From: Flavobacteriaceae bacterium LSUCC0859
GTDB taxonomy: Bacteria > Bacteroidota > Bacteroidia > Flavobacteriales > Flavobacteriaceae
Reading direction: 5' to 3'
DNA length: 64,000 bases
Assembly (NCBI GenBank): GCA_022239325.1
Contig: JAKOGP010000005.1
Location: 166,041-230,040 of the forward strand
In this document: positions 1 through 7,265 of the stretch, one piece after another
Numbering within the stretch: the first letter of the stretch is position 1
How the letters are laid out: the number at the start of each line of letters is the position of its first letter
The notes under the pieces: model-generated
The model's input: only the letters and a program-made list of their open reading frames with translations
The model's database searches: none
What the model was told of the DNA's origin: nothing
Position numbers and translations under genes: made by a program

Positions 1-475
1 AGCCTATAACAATCCATTTTCTGGTGTTTTCAAGACGTTCAGAAGGCAGTCTAATTTGCTGAATTTTTTCGAGATCTGAAAAGGTGAGTATGTTAATGAG
101 CTTATCTTGCCTAGATTGTGCAAAACCGGACACATAATTGGTGTAGGGGTGTACCGCAATATCATTTTTCTTGGCGTCTACACAAATAGTTTTCAGGGTT
201 CCCATAAGCCTACCTGCATGATTTTCAGAATAATTTTTATCCTGCAAAAGCCACTGTTTAAAACGATCTACGGTTTTTTTATTGAGGTCTGAAAAATAGA
301 GGGTACCTGAAAAATCAATTTCAAATTCTTTGAAAACAATTCTAAAATTGGTGTAGTTGGCTATAGCACGTGAAGACAAGCCCACTCTACCGCCACTCAT
401 ACTTCTAAATTTAGCGTTGGCGATAAAATGGTCTAAGTAAGAAACTATAGACGTATTCACAAGGTTTGTACTCAT
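1..475 (-). CDS. Tyrosine site-specific recombinase, N-terminal part (recombinase 1, cut by window edge)
   Basis: The reverse strand is open from an ATG at 475-473 to the window edge, giving about 158 residues that start MSTNLVNTSIVSYLDHFIAN. The protein aligns along its whole visible length with the two complete recombinases at 3298 and 7266: an N-terminal segment with GRVGLSSRAIANYTNF, then NYSENHAGRLMGTLKTIC, then SGFAQSRQDKLINILTF, and finally RLENTRKWIVIG, where the window ends. This is the SAM-like core-binding domain plus the start of the catalytic domain; the catalytic R, K, HxxR, H and Y lie outside the window, so activity cannot be judged. It is divergent from the surface lipoprotein gene at 933, with about 450 bp between them. 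By family it should cut and rejoin DNA via a 3'-phosphotyrosine intermediate. The assignment to the family is firm; its target is inferred. Confidence 0.85.
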   Translation of the reverse strand, partial: MSTNLVNTSIVSYLDHFIANAKFRSMSGGRVGLSSRAIANYTNFRIVFKEFEIDFSGTLYFSDLNKKTVDRFKQWLLQDKNYSENHAGRLMGTLKTICVDAKKNDIAVHPYTNYVSGFAQSRQDKLINILTFSDLEKIQQIRLPSERLENTRKWIVIG

Positions 476-932
476 AAGCTGGGGCACAGCTTAGGCAAAA
501 TAAGTAGCAAGATGTATTGGGGATTGCAAATGTAAGAAAAAAACTACAAAACTTTACAAAAAAGTGCTCATAATGCTAATTCACAACAATTTGACATCAA
601 TTATTGCATAATATTTTTAGTATGATAAAAAAAAATGTAGCTTTGAGTATTAATAGGGTATACAGTCCCTTTTTGGAAATTTATACAGCGAAACTACTGT
701 TTCTTTAGCCGATGGATATTAACCACTCGTCTATAGATATACGGTATTTCGTCGAAAAAGTGAAAACGACCAATGCTTAGTTTCACACTTTTGCACGGTA
801 TACATGTTCCCAAATTGTACCTGTATTCGAATTTAACTAATGACTATGAACCAAAAACGCATTACTAATCAAATTTTAACACAAGAACTTTCTTTAAATT
901 CAACACTTAATTACTTATTTAACATTTCAAAC
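476..932. other. Divergent intergenic region between recombinase 1 and the surface lipoprotein gene
   Basis: This AT-rich stretch of about 450 bp holds no convincing gene. It must contain the promoters of both divergent genes. The only good match I see to the Bacteroidota -7 element TAnnTTTG on the plus strand is TAGCTTTG at 638-645, with no clear -33 TTG at the usual distance, which would give a long leader to the ATG at 933. Read on the minus strand, ATCCCCAAT (516-524) resembles the ATTCCCAAA found upstream of the other two recombinases. The in-frame ATG at 840 is an unlikely start, because the lipoprotein signal peptide begins at 933. Confidence 0.4.
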
Positions 933-3110
933 ATGAAAAAACTATTTTCTTACTTATTAATTTCGTCCATGGTGGTTTTGTCATCATGTACAAACTACGA
1001 CGATCAATTTGATGATCTGAACTCACAGATAAATAGCTTGAAAGGCCAGATTGAAGGTTTTTCTTCTTTATCTTCAGGATTAACTGCTTTACAAGGAACT
1101 GTAGCTTCTTTACAGTCTGCTGTAGCTAACATTCCTGTAACTCCTGCAACTGACATCTCTGGTCTAGAGTCAGACCTAGATGCATTAAGCTCTGGATTAG
1201 AGGCAGTTACAACTAAGCTTGCAGAATTAGAAGCCGCTTTGGCTAACGCTTCTACAGCTGCTGAGGTTGCAGCTTTGCAAACCGCTTTAACAGCTGCACA
1301 GGCAGATATTACTACCATCTTAGAAAATAATAATGTTTATACAGGTGATTTAAGCATCACTAATACTGCTGAATTAGCTTTTGCCACTGCCCTAGGTGAC
1401 AAAGTAGCTATCATTAACGGTAATGTTGTGGTAACTGTAGACAGTGATGACTTAGACGCTGAAGCAGTTTCTGCTGTAACTTCAAAAATAGCTTCTGTAG
1501 TTGGAAGTGTAACAGTTACTACAGACGCTTCTCTAGATTTTTCTGCCCTAACTGCAGTAAGTTCCTCTTATTCAGTTACTGGTCATGATGTAGATGACGC
1601 TGCTTTAGCTTCTGCTAACGGAGTTACTTTAAACTACAATGGTGCATATACACAACCTGCTTTAGTAACAGCTGGTGCCGTAACCATCACAAACAAAACA
1701 TCTACGGTAACAGGTACAATTGCTGTAGACTTTTCAGGATTAACCTCAGGATCTGTTAACAGCGGTACTTTATCTTTAGATTCTGCTGCTTCTGTTAAAA
1801 TTGGATCTGGAGCTGCTATTGTTTCTTTAACTGCGCCAAAAGCCTTAGAGGTTGAATTGCACAATGCTGGAACTCTAGCTTCTTTAACTATAGACACAGC
1901 TTCTGCAACATCTGTTGTAGTAAAAGCTACAAAAGTAACTGGAGCCACTACGGTAACAGCTACCTCTGCAGTATCTTTTCCAAGTGCAACTGATGTAGCT
2001 GCATTAACTGTTTCTGCTGGTTCTTTTTCTGCACCTTTATTAACAGATGCTGCTGCAACTACAGTTAACGCAGACGAAATTACTTTAACAGCACTTGAAA
2101 CTTTAAGCGCTGCAGCTTCTTTTGACACAGAAGCCCTAAGTGTTCCTGCTTTAAAAACAGCAGCTGCTTTAACAATAAGCACTTTAGACGCTGTTGCTCT
2201 TCCTGCTTTAGAAACTGCTGGTGTTATTACTGCAGACAATGCAGTAACTTTTAATGCTGGGGTTCTCGTAACTTCTGCTGCTATCAATACCGCTTCTGCT
2301 ACTACTGTAGTATTAGGTTCTGCTACTGCTTCACATATTGCAGACTTAGCTACTGTAAAAGAATTGACATTAAACAACCAAGCTACTGCTTTTGCTGTTG
2401 GAACTGCAGCGGAACTTACTAGCTTAACTATAAATGGAAAATCTGCATCTACAACTAGTGTAACTGTTGGAAACGCTGCTAAATTAGCTACTATTTCATT
2501 AACAGGTAAGTTTGCTTCTGCTAGCGTAGAAGGTGCTTTAGCTAAATTAGAGTCTTTAAGCACAGCAGGTACTATTGAATCTTTAACTGTATCTGGAACA
2601 ACTAAATTGGCTGCCGTAGATTTCGCTCACACTTCTGCAGATGTGTCTACCCTTAAAGTGGTAAACAATGCTAAATTAGGATCACTTACAACAAGTACAG
2701 ACTATCTTGCAGAATTAACAGTTACAGGTAACAATGTATTAACTGCTGCAGATTTCTCTTCATATGCCAATGTAATAAACGATACTGCTGCAACTGCTTC
2801 TGTAACCATAGCAATAGGGACAAACTCACTAACTGCTACATTTACTCCTGCAACAGCTGCAAGTGGTGCTACTGCTTTTGCAGAAGCTACTATTGTTTCT
2901 GCCTCTTTAGGAAGTTTATCTGCTTACATCCAAGATGTATATGATGTAGACCCAGCTATGATCTCATTATCATTAGATCCTGCTGCTACTACTAAAGGAA
3001 CTTCTGTAGCTGCGTTTAGTACTCAAAACGCAACAGCAGTAACAGGTTCTGATTTACCAGCCGGTGCAATTGCAAGTGAAGAAGCCAATGCGCTTATCAC
3101 TGCCAACTAA
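933..3110 (+). CDS. Repetitive surface lipoprotein with coiled-coil stalk (expressed copy of the variable family)
   Basis: I start this 725-residue protein at 933 rather than 840, because MKKLFSYLLISSMVVLSSC is a textbook lipoprotein signal with lipobox LSSC (Cys19). Residues about 25-125 show heptad-like leucine spacing (DDLNSQINSLKGQIEGF; TALQGTVASLQSAV; KLAELEAAL), suggesting a coiled-coil stalk. The rest is a long Ala/Ser/Thr/Val-rich series of short beta-strand-like repeats, with no cysteine after Cys19. Codons 76-80 (SGLES) contain a sequence shared with the start of the silent copy at 4354, and from there the two proteins are clearly homologous (for example STAAEVAALQTALTAAQAD against ATAAEVTALQTALAAAQAD). 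It probably sits at the cell surface; adhesion or phage/grazer interaction is inference. No T9SS C-terminal domain is visible. A strong terminator follows at 3152. Confidence 0.8.
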   Translation: MKKLFSYLLISSMVVLSSCTNYDDQFDDLNSQINSLKGQIEGFSSLSSGLTALQGTVASLQSAVANIPVTPATDISGLESDLDALSSGLEAVTTKLAELEAALANASTAAEVAALQTALTAAQADITTILENNNVYTGDLSITNTAELAFATALGDKVAIINGNVVVTVDSDDLDAEAVSAVTSKIASVVGSVTVTTDASLDFSALTAVSSSYSVTGHDVDDAALASANGVTLNYNGAYTQPALVTAGAVTITNKTSTVTGTIAVDFSGLTSGSVNSGTLSLDSAASVKIGSGAAIVSLTAPKALEVELHNAGTLASLTIDTASATSVVVKATKVTGATTVTATSAVSFPSATDVAALTVSAGSFSAPLLTDAAATTVNADEITLTALETLSAAASFDTEALSVPALKTAAALTISTLDAVALPALETAGVITADNAVTFNAGVLVTSAAINTASATTVVLGSATASHIADLATVKELTLNNQATAFAVGTAAELTSLTINGKSASTTSVTVGNAAKLATISLTGKFASASVEGALAKLESLSTAGTIESLTVSGTTKLAAVDFAHTSADVSTLKVVNNAKLGSLTTSTDYLAELTVTGNNVLTAADFSSYANVINDTAATASVTIAIGTNSLTATFTPATAASGATAFAEATIVSASLGSLSAYIQDVYDVDPAMISLSLDPAATTKGTSVAAFSTQNATAVTGSDLPAGAIASEEANALITAN
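1158..1170 (+). other. Candidate recombination site inside the expressed surface lipoprotein gene
   Basis: TCTGGTCTAGAGT encodes SGLE of the SGLES junction at residues 76-80 of the lipoprotein. The core TCTGGTCTAGA is identical to bases 4352-4362 at the beginning of the silent copy, in the same orientation and the same codon phase. The flanking arms here are only weakly symmetrical (CTC/GAG next to the 7-bp centre), unlike the perfect repeat at 4346-4368. That this is a crossover point is inference. Confidence 0.5.
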
Positions 3111-3151
3111 GAGTAATTAAGTTTGAATGAAACACTCTGTGTAGTGTATAT

Positions 3152-3184
3152 AAAAGACCCTCCAATTGGAGGGTCTTTTTTTTT
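3152..3184 (+). terminator. Rho-independent terminator after the surface lipoprotein gene
   Basis: AAAAGACCCTCC pairs with GGAGGGTCTTTT across AATT, followed by an uninterrupted T run. It lies 40 bp after the lipoprotein stop codon and separates that gene from recombinase 2, so recombinase 2 needs its own promoter. Confidence 0.9.
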
Positions 3185-3210
3185 GTGATGTTGGTCTATA
3201 TTAGGGTGTT

Positions 3211-3242
3211 ATTAATCTAAAATTATTACTTAATAGATTAAT
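3211..3242. repeat. 9-bp inverted repeat upstream of recombinase 2
   Basis: ATTAATCTA (3211-3219) and TAGATTAAT (3234-3242) are perfect inverted repeats separated by 14 bp of AT-rich sequence. They lie about 60 bp before the recombinase start. They could be an operator or a recombinase accessory site, or simply a consequence of AT-richness. Confidence 0.4.
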
Positions 3243-3297
3243 TTTTAGTAACTTAAATTAAGTTAAAGGATTCCCAAATCTAATAAACTTACTTACT

Positions 3298-4272
3298 ATG
3301 CAAACAATTAAAAAACAAGTTAGCATAGCATCTTATATGGCTGTTTTTATAGAAAATGCTCAATACCAAGTGGTAAAGGGCGGGCAGTTAGGACTCAGTA
3401 AAAGAGCGCTTTCCAACTATAAAAACTTTGCCAAAATAATGGCTGCTTATGACACTTATCAAAAGAAAAAATGGTGCTTTAATGAGATAAGTGCGCAGAG
3501 CGTACATGCGTTTAAGCAATATCTGTTAGAAAAGAAAAAATACAGTCTAAACCACGCTGGACGGATCATGGGCTTTTTAAAAACCGTTTGTAAAACGGCA
3601 GCCAATTACCAGATAGACACTGGAAACGCTACCCATCTCATTGCAGGATTTTCAAAACCTCAGCAAGATAAAATAATTCACACCATCAGTTTTGAGGAAT
3701 ACCAGCGGATTATAGCCATAGATTACAGAAAGAATGACCGCCTAAACAACGCCAGAAAATGGCTCATTATAGGTTTTTGGATAGGGCAACGTGTTTCTGA
3801 TTTACTAAAGCTTAGCCCAGACCAATGTAGACCTGCCCCTAATGGAGGTATCTATATAGATGTAGTACAACAAAAAACAAAAAAACGAGTAACTCTTGGA
3901 GTCATAGACCCCCTAGCCCTCAAAATTATAAACCAACAATTTCCAAGAACCATTGGAGCACGATGCTTTAACAGATATATGAAAGAAATCTGCAAAGACG
4001 CTGGACTCACTCAAATGGTCCAAGGTTACAAGATGAACCCAGAGACCAAAAGAAAAGAAGAGGGTGTATTTCCCAAATACGAGCTGCTCTCTTCACATGA
4101 CCTCAGACGTTCCTTTGCCACTAACTTCTTTGGGAAAATAGAAACTCCAGTACTCATGCAAATGACAGGGCACTCCAGAGAAAGTACTTTTTTGTCTTAT
4201 ATAGGAGTTGGAGAAAATAAAGACCTCTATGCCAACAGTTTTATGGAAGGTTTAAAAGAAATAAAAATTTAA
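3298..4272 (+). CDS. Tyrosine site-specific recombinase (recombinase 2), complete
   Basis: This 324-residue protein has the size and layout of a single-domain-pair tyrosine recombinase (phage-integrase family): a core-binding domain at about 10-115 and a catalytic domain at about 125-324. All catalytic residues are visible: R165 (GQRVSD), K193 (QQKTKK), H267 and R270 (SHDLRR), H292 (TGHSRE) and nucleophile Y301 (SYIG). It equals recombinase 3 in length and is similar throughout. It lies between the expressed lipoprotein gene, from which it is insulated by a terminator, and the 5'-truncated copy whose first base is about 80 bp downstream of its stop. That position suggests it acts on the sites at 1158 and 4346. 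There are no phage, conjugation or relaxase genes beside it, so a role in local rearrangement is more likely than in phage integration. Confidence 0.9.
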   Translation: MQTIKKQVSIASYMAVFIENAQYQVVKGGQLGLSKRALSNYKNFAKIMAAYDTYQKKKWCFNEISAQSVHAFKQYLLEKKKYSLNHAGRIMGFLKTVCKTAANYQIDTGNATHLIAGFSKPQQDKIIHTISFEEYQRIIAIDYRKNDRLNNARKWLIIGFWIGQRVSDLLKLSPDQCRPAPNGGIYIDVVQQKTKKRVTLGVIDPLALKIINQQFPRTIGARCFNRYMKEICKDAGLTQMVQGYKMNPETKRKEEGVFPKYELLSSHDLRRSFATNFFGKIETPVLMQMTGHSRESTFLSYIGVGENKDLYANSFMEGLKEIKI

Positions 4273-4345
4273 ATTTTATTTTAAAATTGTAAATGAATTC
4301 TTACAATCATAACTATTTAATTATCAATATGTAAGAAAATACTTA

Positions 4346-4368
4346 CCGGATTCTGGTCTAGAATCCGG
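4346..4368 (+). repeat. Perfect inverted repeat at the start of the silent copy: candidate recombinase core site
   Basis: Arms CCGGATTC (4346-4353) and GAATCCGG (4361-4368) are perfect inverted repeats around the 7-bp centre TGGTCTA. This is the geometry of a tyrosine-recombinase core site (two short inverted arms, 6-8 bp crossover region). The centre and inner arm bases (TCTGGTCTAGA) recur at 1158-1168 inside the expressed gene in the same codon phase. Coding similarity to that gene begins exactly here. Function is inferred from position and symmetry. Confidence 0.6.
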
Positions 4369-4378
4369 ACAGGCTGCA

Positions 4379-6979
4379 TTGACCGCTGCACTAGAAGCTT
4401 TAGCTACTAGATTAACTACATTAGAGACTGATTTAGCTGGTGCTGCAACCGCTGCTGAAGTTACTGCTTTACAAACAGCTTTAGCTGCTGCACAAGCAGA
4501 CTTAACTGAGTTATTAGCTTCTAATAATGTATATTCTAATGATCTTACTATTAATTCTCAGGCTACTTTAGATGTAGCTAAGAGTTTAGGAGGGAAGTTA
4601 GCTATCATTAACGGAGGTGTAACCATTACTCAATCCTCTTCTATGGATGCAGAAGATTTGCAAGCTGTGGTAGATGTAATGGTGACAGTTACAGGAAATG
4701 TAACTTACACTATGGCTGTTAACGGTTCTACTCAGGCAGTATTTAATAATTTAACATCAGTTGGTGGTCTTAATCTAGATGTATCTGGAGCTATTAACTT
4801 CCCTGAATTACAGAATGCTGGCGCTGTTGTATTAGATGACACCCACAAAAACTACGTAACTTCTGTAGAGTTTCCAAAGCTTTCTAAAGTTACAAGCTTT
4901 AAAACTGGGTCAGATGCTAACACTATTAAATTCTCAAAAGCTACCGCTATCACTTTATCAGAATTAGCTAATTATGAAAACGCAAGTTTGACTTTGGAAG
5001 GTAAATTAGATTTTACTTTAGACTTAGCAAAATTGACTTCAAAAACAGCTGCTGGTGTTAAAAACCCAATTAATTTAACAATCAAAGGAGCAAAAGAAGT
5101 GACTTTACCAGAGTTTACAAGTGGTAAAGTTATTGCAGATTCTTCTGAAAAAGTAGTATTGGCTAAATATGAGGGTAACATAGGAGATAGCTTTGCTAAA
5201 ACTGAATACCTTCATTTAGAAGTATACGAAGAAGACTATACTTCAAGCTCAACTTCTTTGGATACTTTAATATTTGGTGGTGTTGCTGAAAGTTCAGATA
5301 CAGATAGTGGTGATCACCCAACATTAGATTTAGATGGTGCGTCTGGCTTAACTAACTTAACTGTAAAAGGAAAGCTCTATAAACTTTATCTTAAAGGAAA
5401 TACTTCATTAACAGATGTAGACGTAACAGGAGCTATAAATAGTGTAACTGTTGAAGGTGCTACTTCTCTTGAGGCTTTAGTTTTAGGTCATACAGGTGCA
5501 GCAATTGCAGCTGATAAAGATGAGGCAGATTTAACAATCAAAGGTAATACTGAACTTGCCTCTTTAACTGTAGACGCATTAGTTAATGCTGCAGATCTTA
5601 CTATTACTGGCAACACTTCTTTAGAGACTATTAGTTTTGCTAAATTAGCTGGAATTGGTGTAGACGCAGTACCAGTTGTAGATGTTAGCAATAACAACTT
5701 AACCGCATCTGTGGTTGAAAAAGATACCAACGGTTCTACTGATGCTGTTACAGCTGCAGGAGGTACTGGGTCCATTACTACTACTTCTGGAATGGATGAT
5801 TTAAAAGCATATTTAGGTGCTGCTGCAACAAAAGCTGCTGCAACTGCTGGTGCTTCTGTTTATGCTTCATTTGACACTGTAGAAACTTATATTGACACTG
5901 CAGATGCACAAACTGGACCATTCAACTTTACGGTAGGTGCTAAAGGTCAAGGGAATAATGTATATACTGAGATTGTATATATAAGTCCTGCAGAAGGGGC
6001 TGATAAGTTTCCAAACAGAACTTCTTATATAATTAAAGATTTAATGGATGGTAGTGATGACAAAATTACTATTGCTGCAAATGGTGGGACTGTAAGTTAT
6101 ACAAAAGATGCCACTACAGAAACAGCAAGTGAATTTGTTTCTAGAGTGGTAGATACTGATGCACTTTCAGCAAATAGTGTTGGTCTTACAAAACTTACTG
6201 GAATTAACAAACATCTTGATTTAACATTTACAACAGATGATGCCACTGCTGCACAGGGTGCATACACTGCAACTTTACTAATTGGATCTACTGGTTATTC
6301 CTCTGCGGTAGTAACCCCAACTTCTTATACAAACGGAAAAGTAGAAATCTTAGTTGCAGCATCTTCAGGGAATGCAGCATCTGACGATGCAACAGCTTTT
6401 GCTACAGCCTTTAATGACAAAACAAAAGTTAAAGTATACACCTATACTGCTAGTGGGACATACACAACAACAACTGTTGATTATACATCAATGTATAAAG
6501 CAACTGCTGCAGGTGGAATTGTGACGCTTCAACCATTAAAAACTGTTTACACTTCTGCAACTGCAACAGAAACAGTTATTGATTTAACCTCAGGTGCAAG
6601 AAATTTACCAGTCTACACACTCTTCACAGATTTAGTTCCTGCAACAAGTACACCAAATACAACAAATGTACCAACAATTGCTACTTCAATTGCTAAATCA
6701 GATTTTGGAATTACAGTGACAGATGAATTATATGGGACTTCTAATACATTTATTGCAAGTGGAAGTGAGGCTGTTTCAATGGCAGATGGAGCTACAACCA
6801 CTATTGCAACAGCTGTAATAGCAAAAATAAATGAGGATTCTACTTATGATAGTACAGACGGAACTAGAGAATACCATAAAACTGGAGTTCCTTATTCAAA
6901 TACACTTACAAGAGTAGAAGAAGTTGATAAAGACAATGGTGTTTCTGCCAACAAGAAAAACATCACTTCGTGGCTATAA
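4379..6979 (+). CDS. Silent, 5'-truncated copy of the surface lipoprotein family
   Basis: The frame is open from 4313 to the stop at 6977-6979. The first usable start is only a TTG at 4379, and there is no signal peptide, no lipobox and no sign of a promoter between the recombinase 2 stop and the repeat at 4346. Translation across the repeat gives SGLES followed by GQAALTAALEALATRLTTLE, which matches the stalk region of the expressed protein from its residue 76 onward. The family repeats continue to about residue 470. The C-terminal 390 residues (DAQTGPFNFTVGAKGQGNN to KKNITSWL) have no counterpart in the first protein. I read this as a stored alternative 3' part that would be expressed only after fusion to the 5' end at 933. 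An independently translated cytosolic protein is the less likely alternative. Confidence 0.7.
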   Translation: MTAALEALATRLTTLETDLAGAATAAEVTALQTALAAAQADLTELLASNNVYSNDLTINSQATLDVAKSLGGKLAIINGGVTITQSSSMDAEDLQAVVDVMVTVTGNVTYTMAVNGSTQAVFNNLTSVGGLNLDVSGAINFPELQNAGAVVLDDTHKNYVTSVEFPKLSKVTSFKTGSDANTIKFSKATAITLSELANYENASLTLEGKLDFTLDLAKLTSKTAAGVKNPINLTIKGAKEVTLPEFTSGKVIADSSEKVVLAKYEGNIGDSFAKTEYLHLEVYEEDYTSSSTSLDTLIFGGVAESSDTDSGDHPTLDLDGASGLTNLTVKGKLYKLYLKGNTSLTDVDVTGAINSVTVEGATSLEALVLGHTGAAIAADKDEADLTIKGNTELASLTVDALVNAADLTITGNTSLETISFAKLAGIGVDAVPVVDVSNNNLTASVVEKDTNGSTDAVTAAGGTGSITTTSGMDDLKAYLGAAATKAAATAGASVYASFDTVETYIDTADAQTGPFNFTVGAKGQGNNVYTEIVYISPAEGADKFPNRTSYIIKDLMDGSDDKITIAANGGTVSYTKDATTETASEFVSRVVDTDALSANSVGLTKLTGINKHLDLTFTTDDATAAQGAYTATLLIGSTGYSSAVVTPTSYTNGKVEILVAASSGNAASDDATAFATAFNDKTKVKVYTYTASGTYTTTTVDYTSMYKATAAGGIVTLQPLKTVYTSATATETVIDLTSGARNLPVYTLFTDLVPATSTPNTTNVPTIATSIAKSDFGITVTDELYGTSNTFIASGSEAVSMADGATTTIATAVIAKINEDSTYDSTDGTREYHKTGVPYSNTLTRVEEVDKDNGVSANKKNITSWL

Positions 6980-6981
6980 TC

Positions 6982-6997
6982 TCTAGAATATTCTAGA
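6982..6997. repeat. 16-bp perfect palindrome just after the silent copy
   Basis: TCTAGAATATTCTAGA starts 2 bp after the stop codon of the silent copy. Its half TCTAGAAT is also present at the centre/right arm of the site at 4346. It may be a second recombinase-recognised element or a regulatory palindrome; nothing more can be said. Confidence 0.45.
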
Positions 6998-7024
6998 AAT
7001 AACCCATAGTCATCTACAAAATGG

Positions 7025-7050
7025 TGCCACCCGAAAGGGTGGCATCTTTT
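7025..7050 (+). terminator. Rho-independent terminator after the silent copy
   Basis: TGCCACCC (7025-7032) pairs with GGGTGGCA (7037-7044) around a GAAA tetraloop, followed by TCTTTT. The order variable ORF - terminator - recombinase repeats the arrangement at 933-4272. Confidence 0.85.
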
Positions 7051-7153
7051 GTTTTAAAACATTTATAATTAATTGTTTAAAACAATGCATTTAAATTAAA
7101 GATTTAAGGTAAAATGCATTAAAAATTCCCAAAATCTTATAAATAGTCAAAAT

Positions 7154-7187
7154 GTATTGAGAGTAATTCACTAGATACCCTCAATAC
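7154..7187. repeat. Imperfect 11-bp inverted repeat upstream of recombinase 3
   Basis: GTATTGAGAGT (7154-7164) and ACCCTCAATAC (7177-7187) are inverted repeats with one mismatch and a 12-bp spacer. A related GTATTGGGGAT occurs at 514-524, upstream of recombinase 1. The position about 80 bp before the recombinase ATG fits a binding site for a recombinase or regulator. Confidence 0.45.
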
Positions 7188-7265
7188 AATAAGTGTAAAA
7201 TAAAACCTACTTGTTTTTTAAAAGCCATACAATTGTGGCGTGGTAAGCAACTAAAAACAAGTAAA

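Noticed and set aside
1004..2563. Long open frames on the minus strand opposite the surface lipoprotein gene
   Set aside because: They result from the biased Ala/Thr/Ser codons of the real gene. The plus strand has a signal peptide, a homologue and a terminator.
3192..3198. A third copy of TGGTCTA between the lipoprotein terminator and recombinase 2
   Set aside because: The 7-mer has no inverted arms here and is not in a reading frame. A 7-mer is expected several times by chance in 64 kb, and GTCTA/TAGAC is frequent in this genome.
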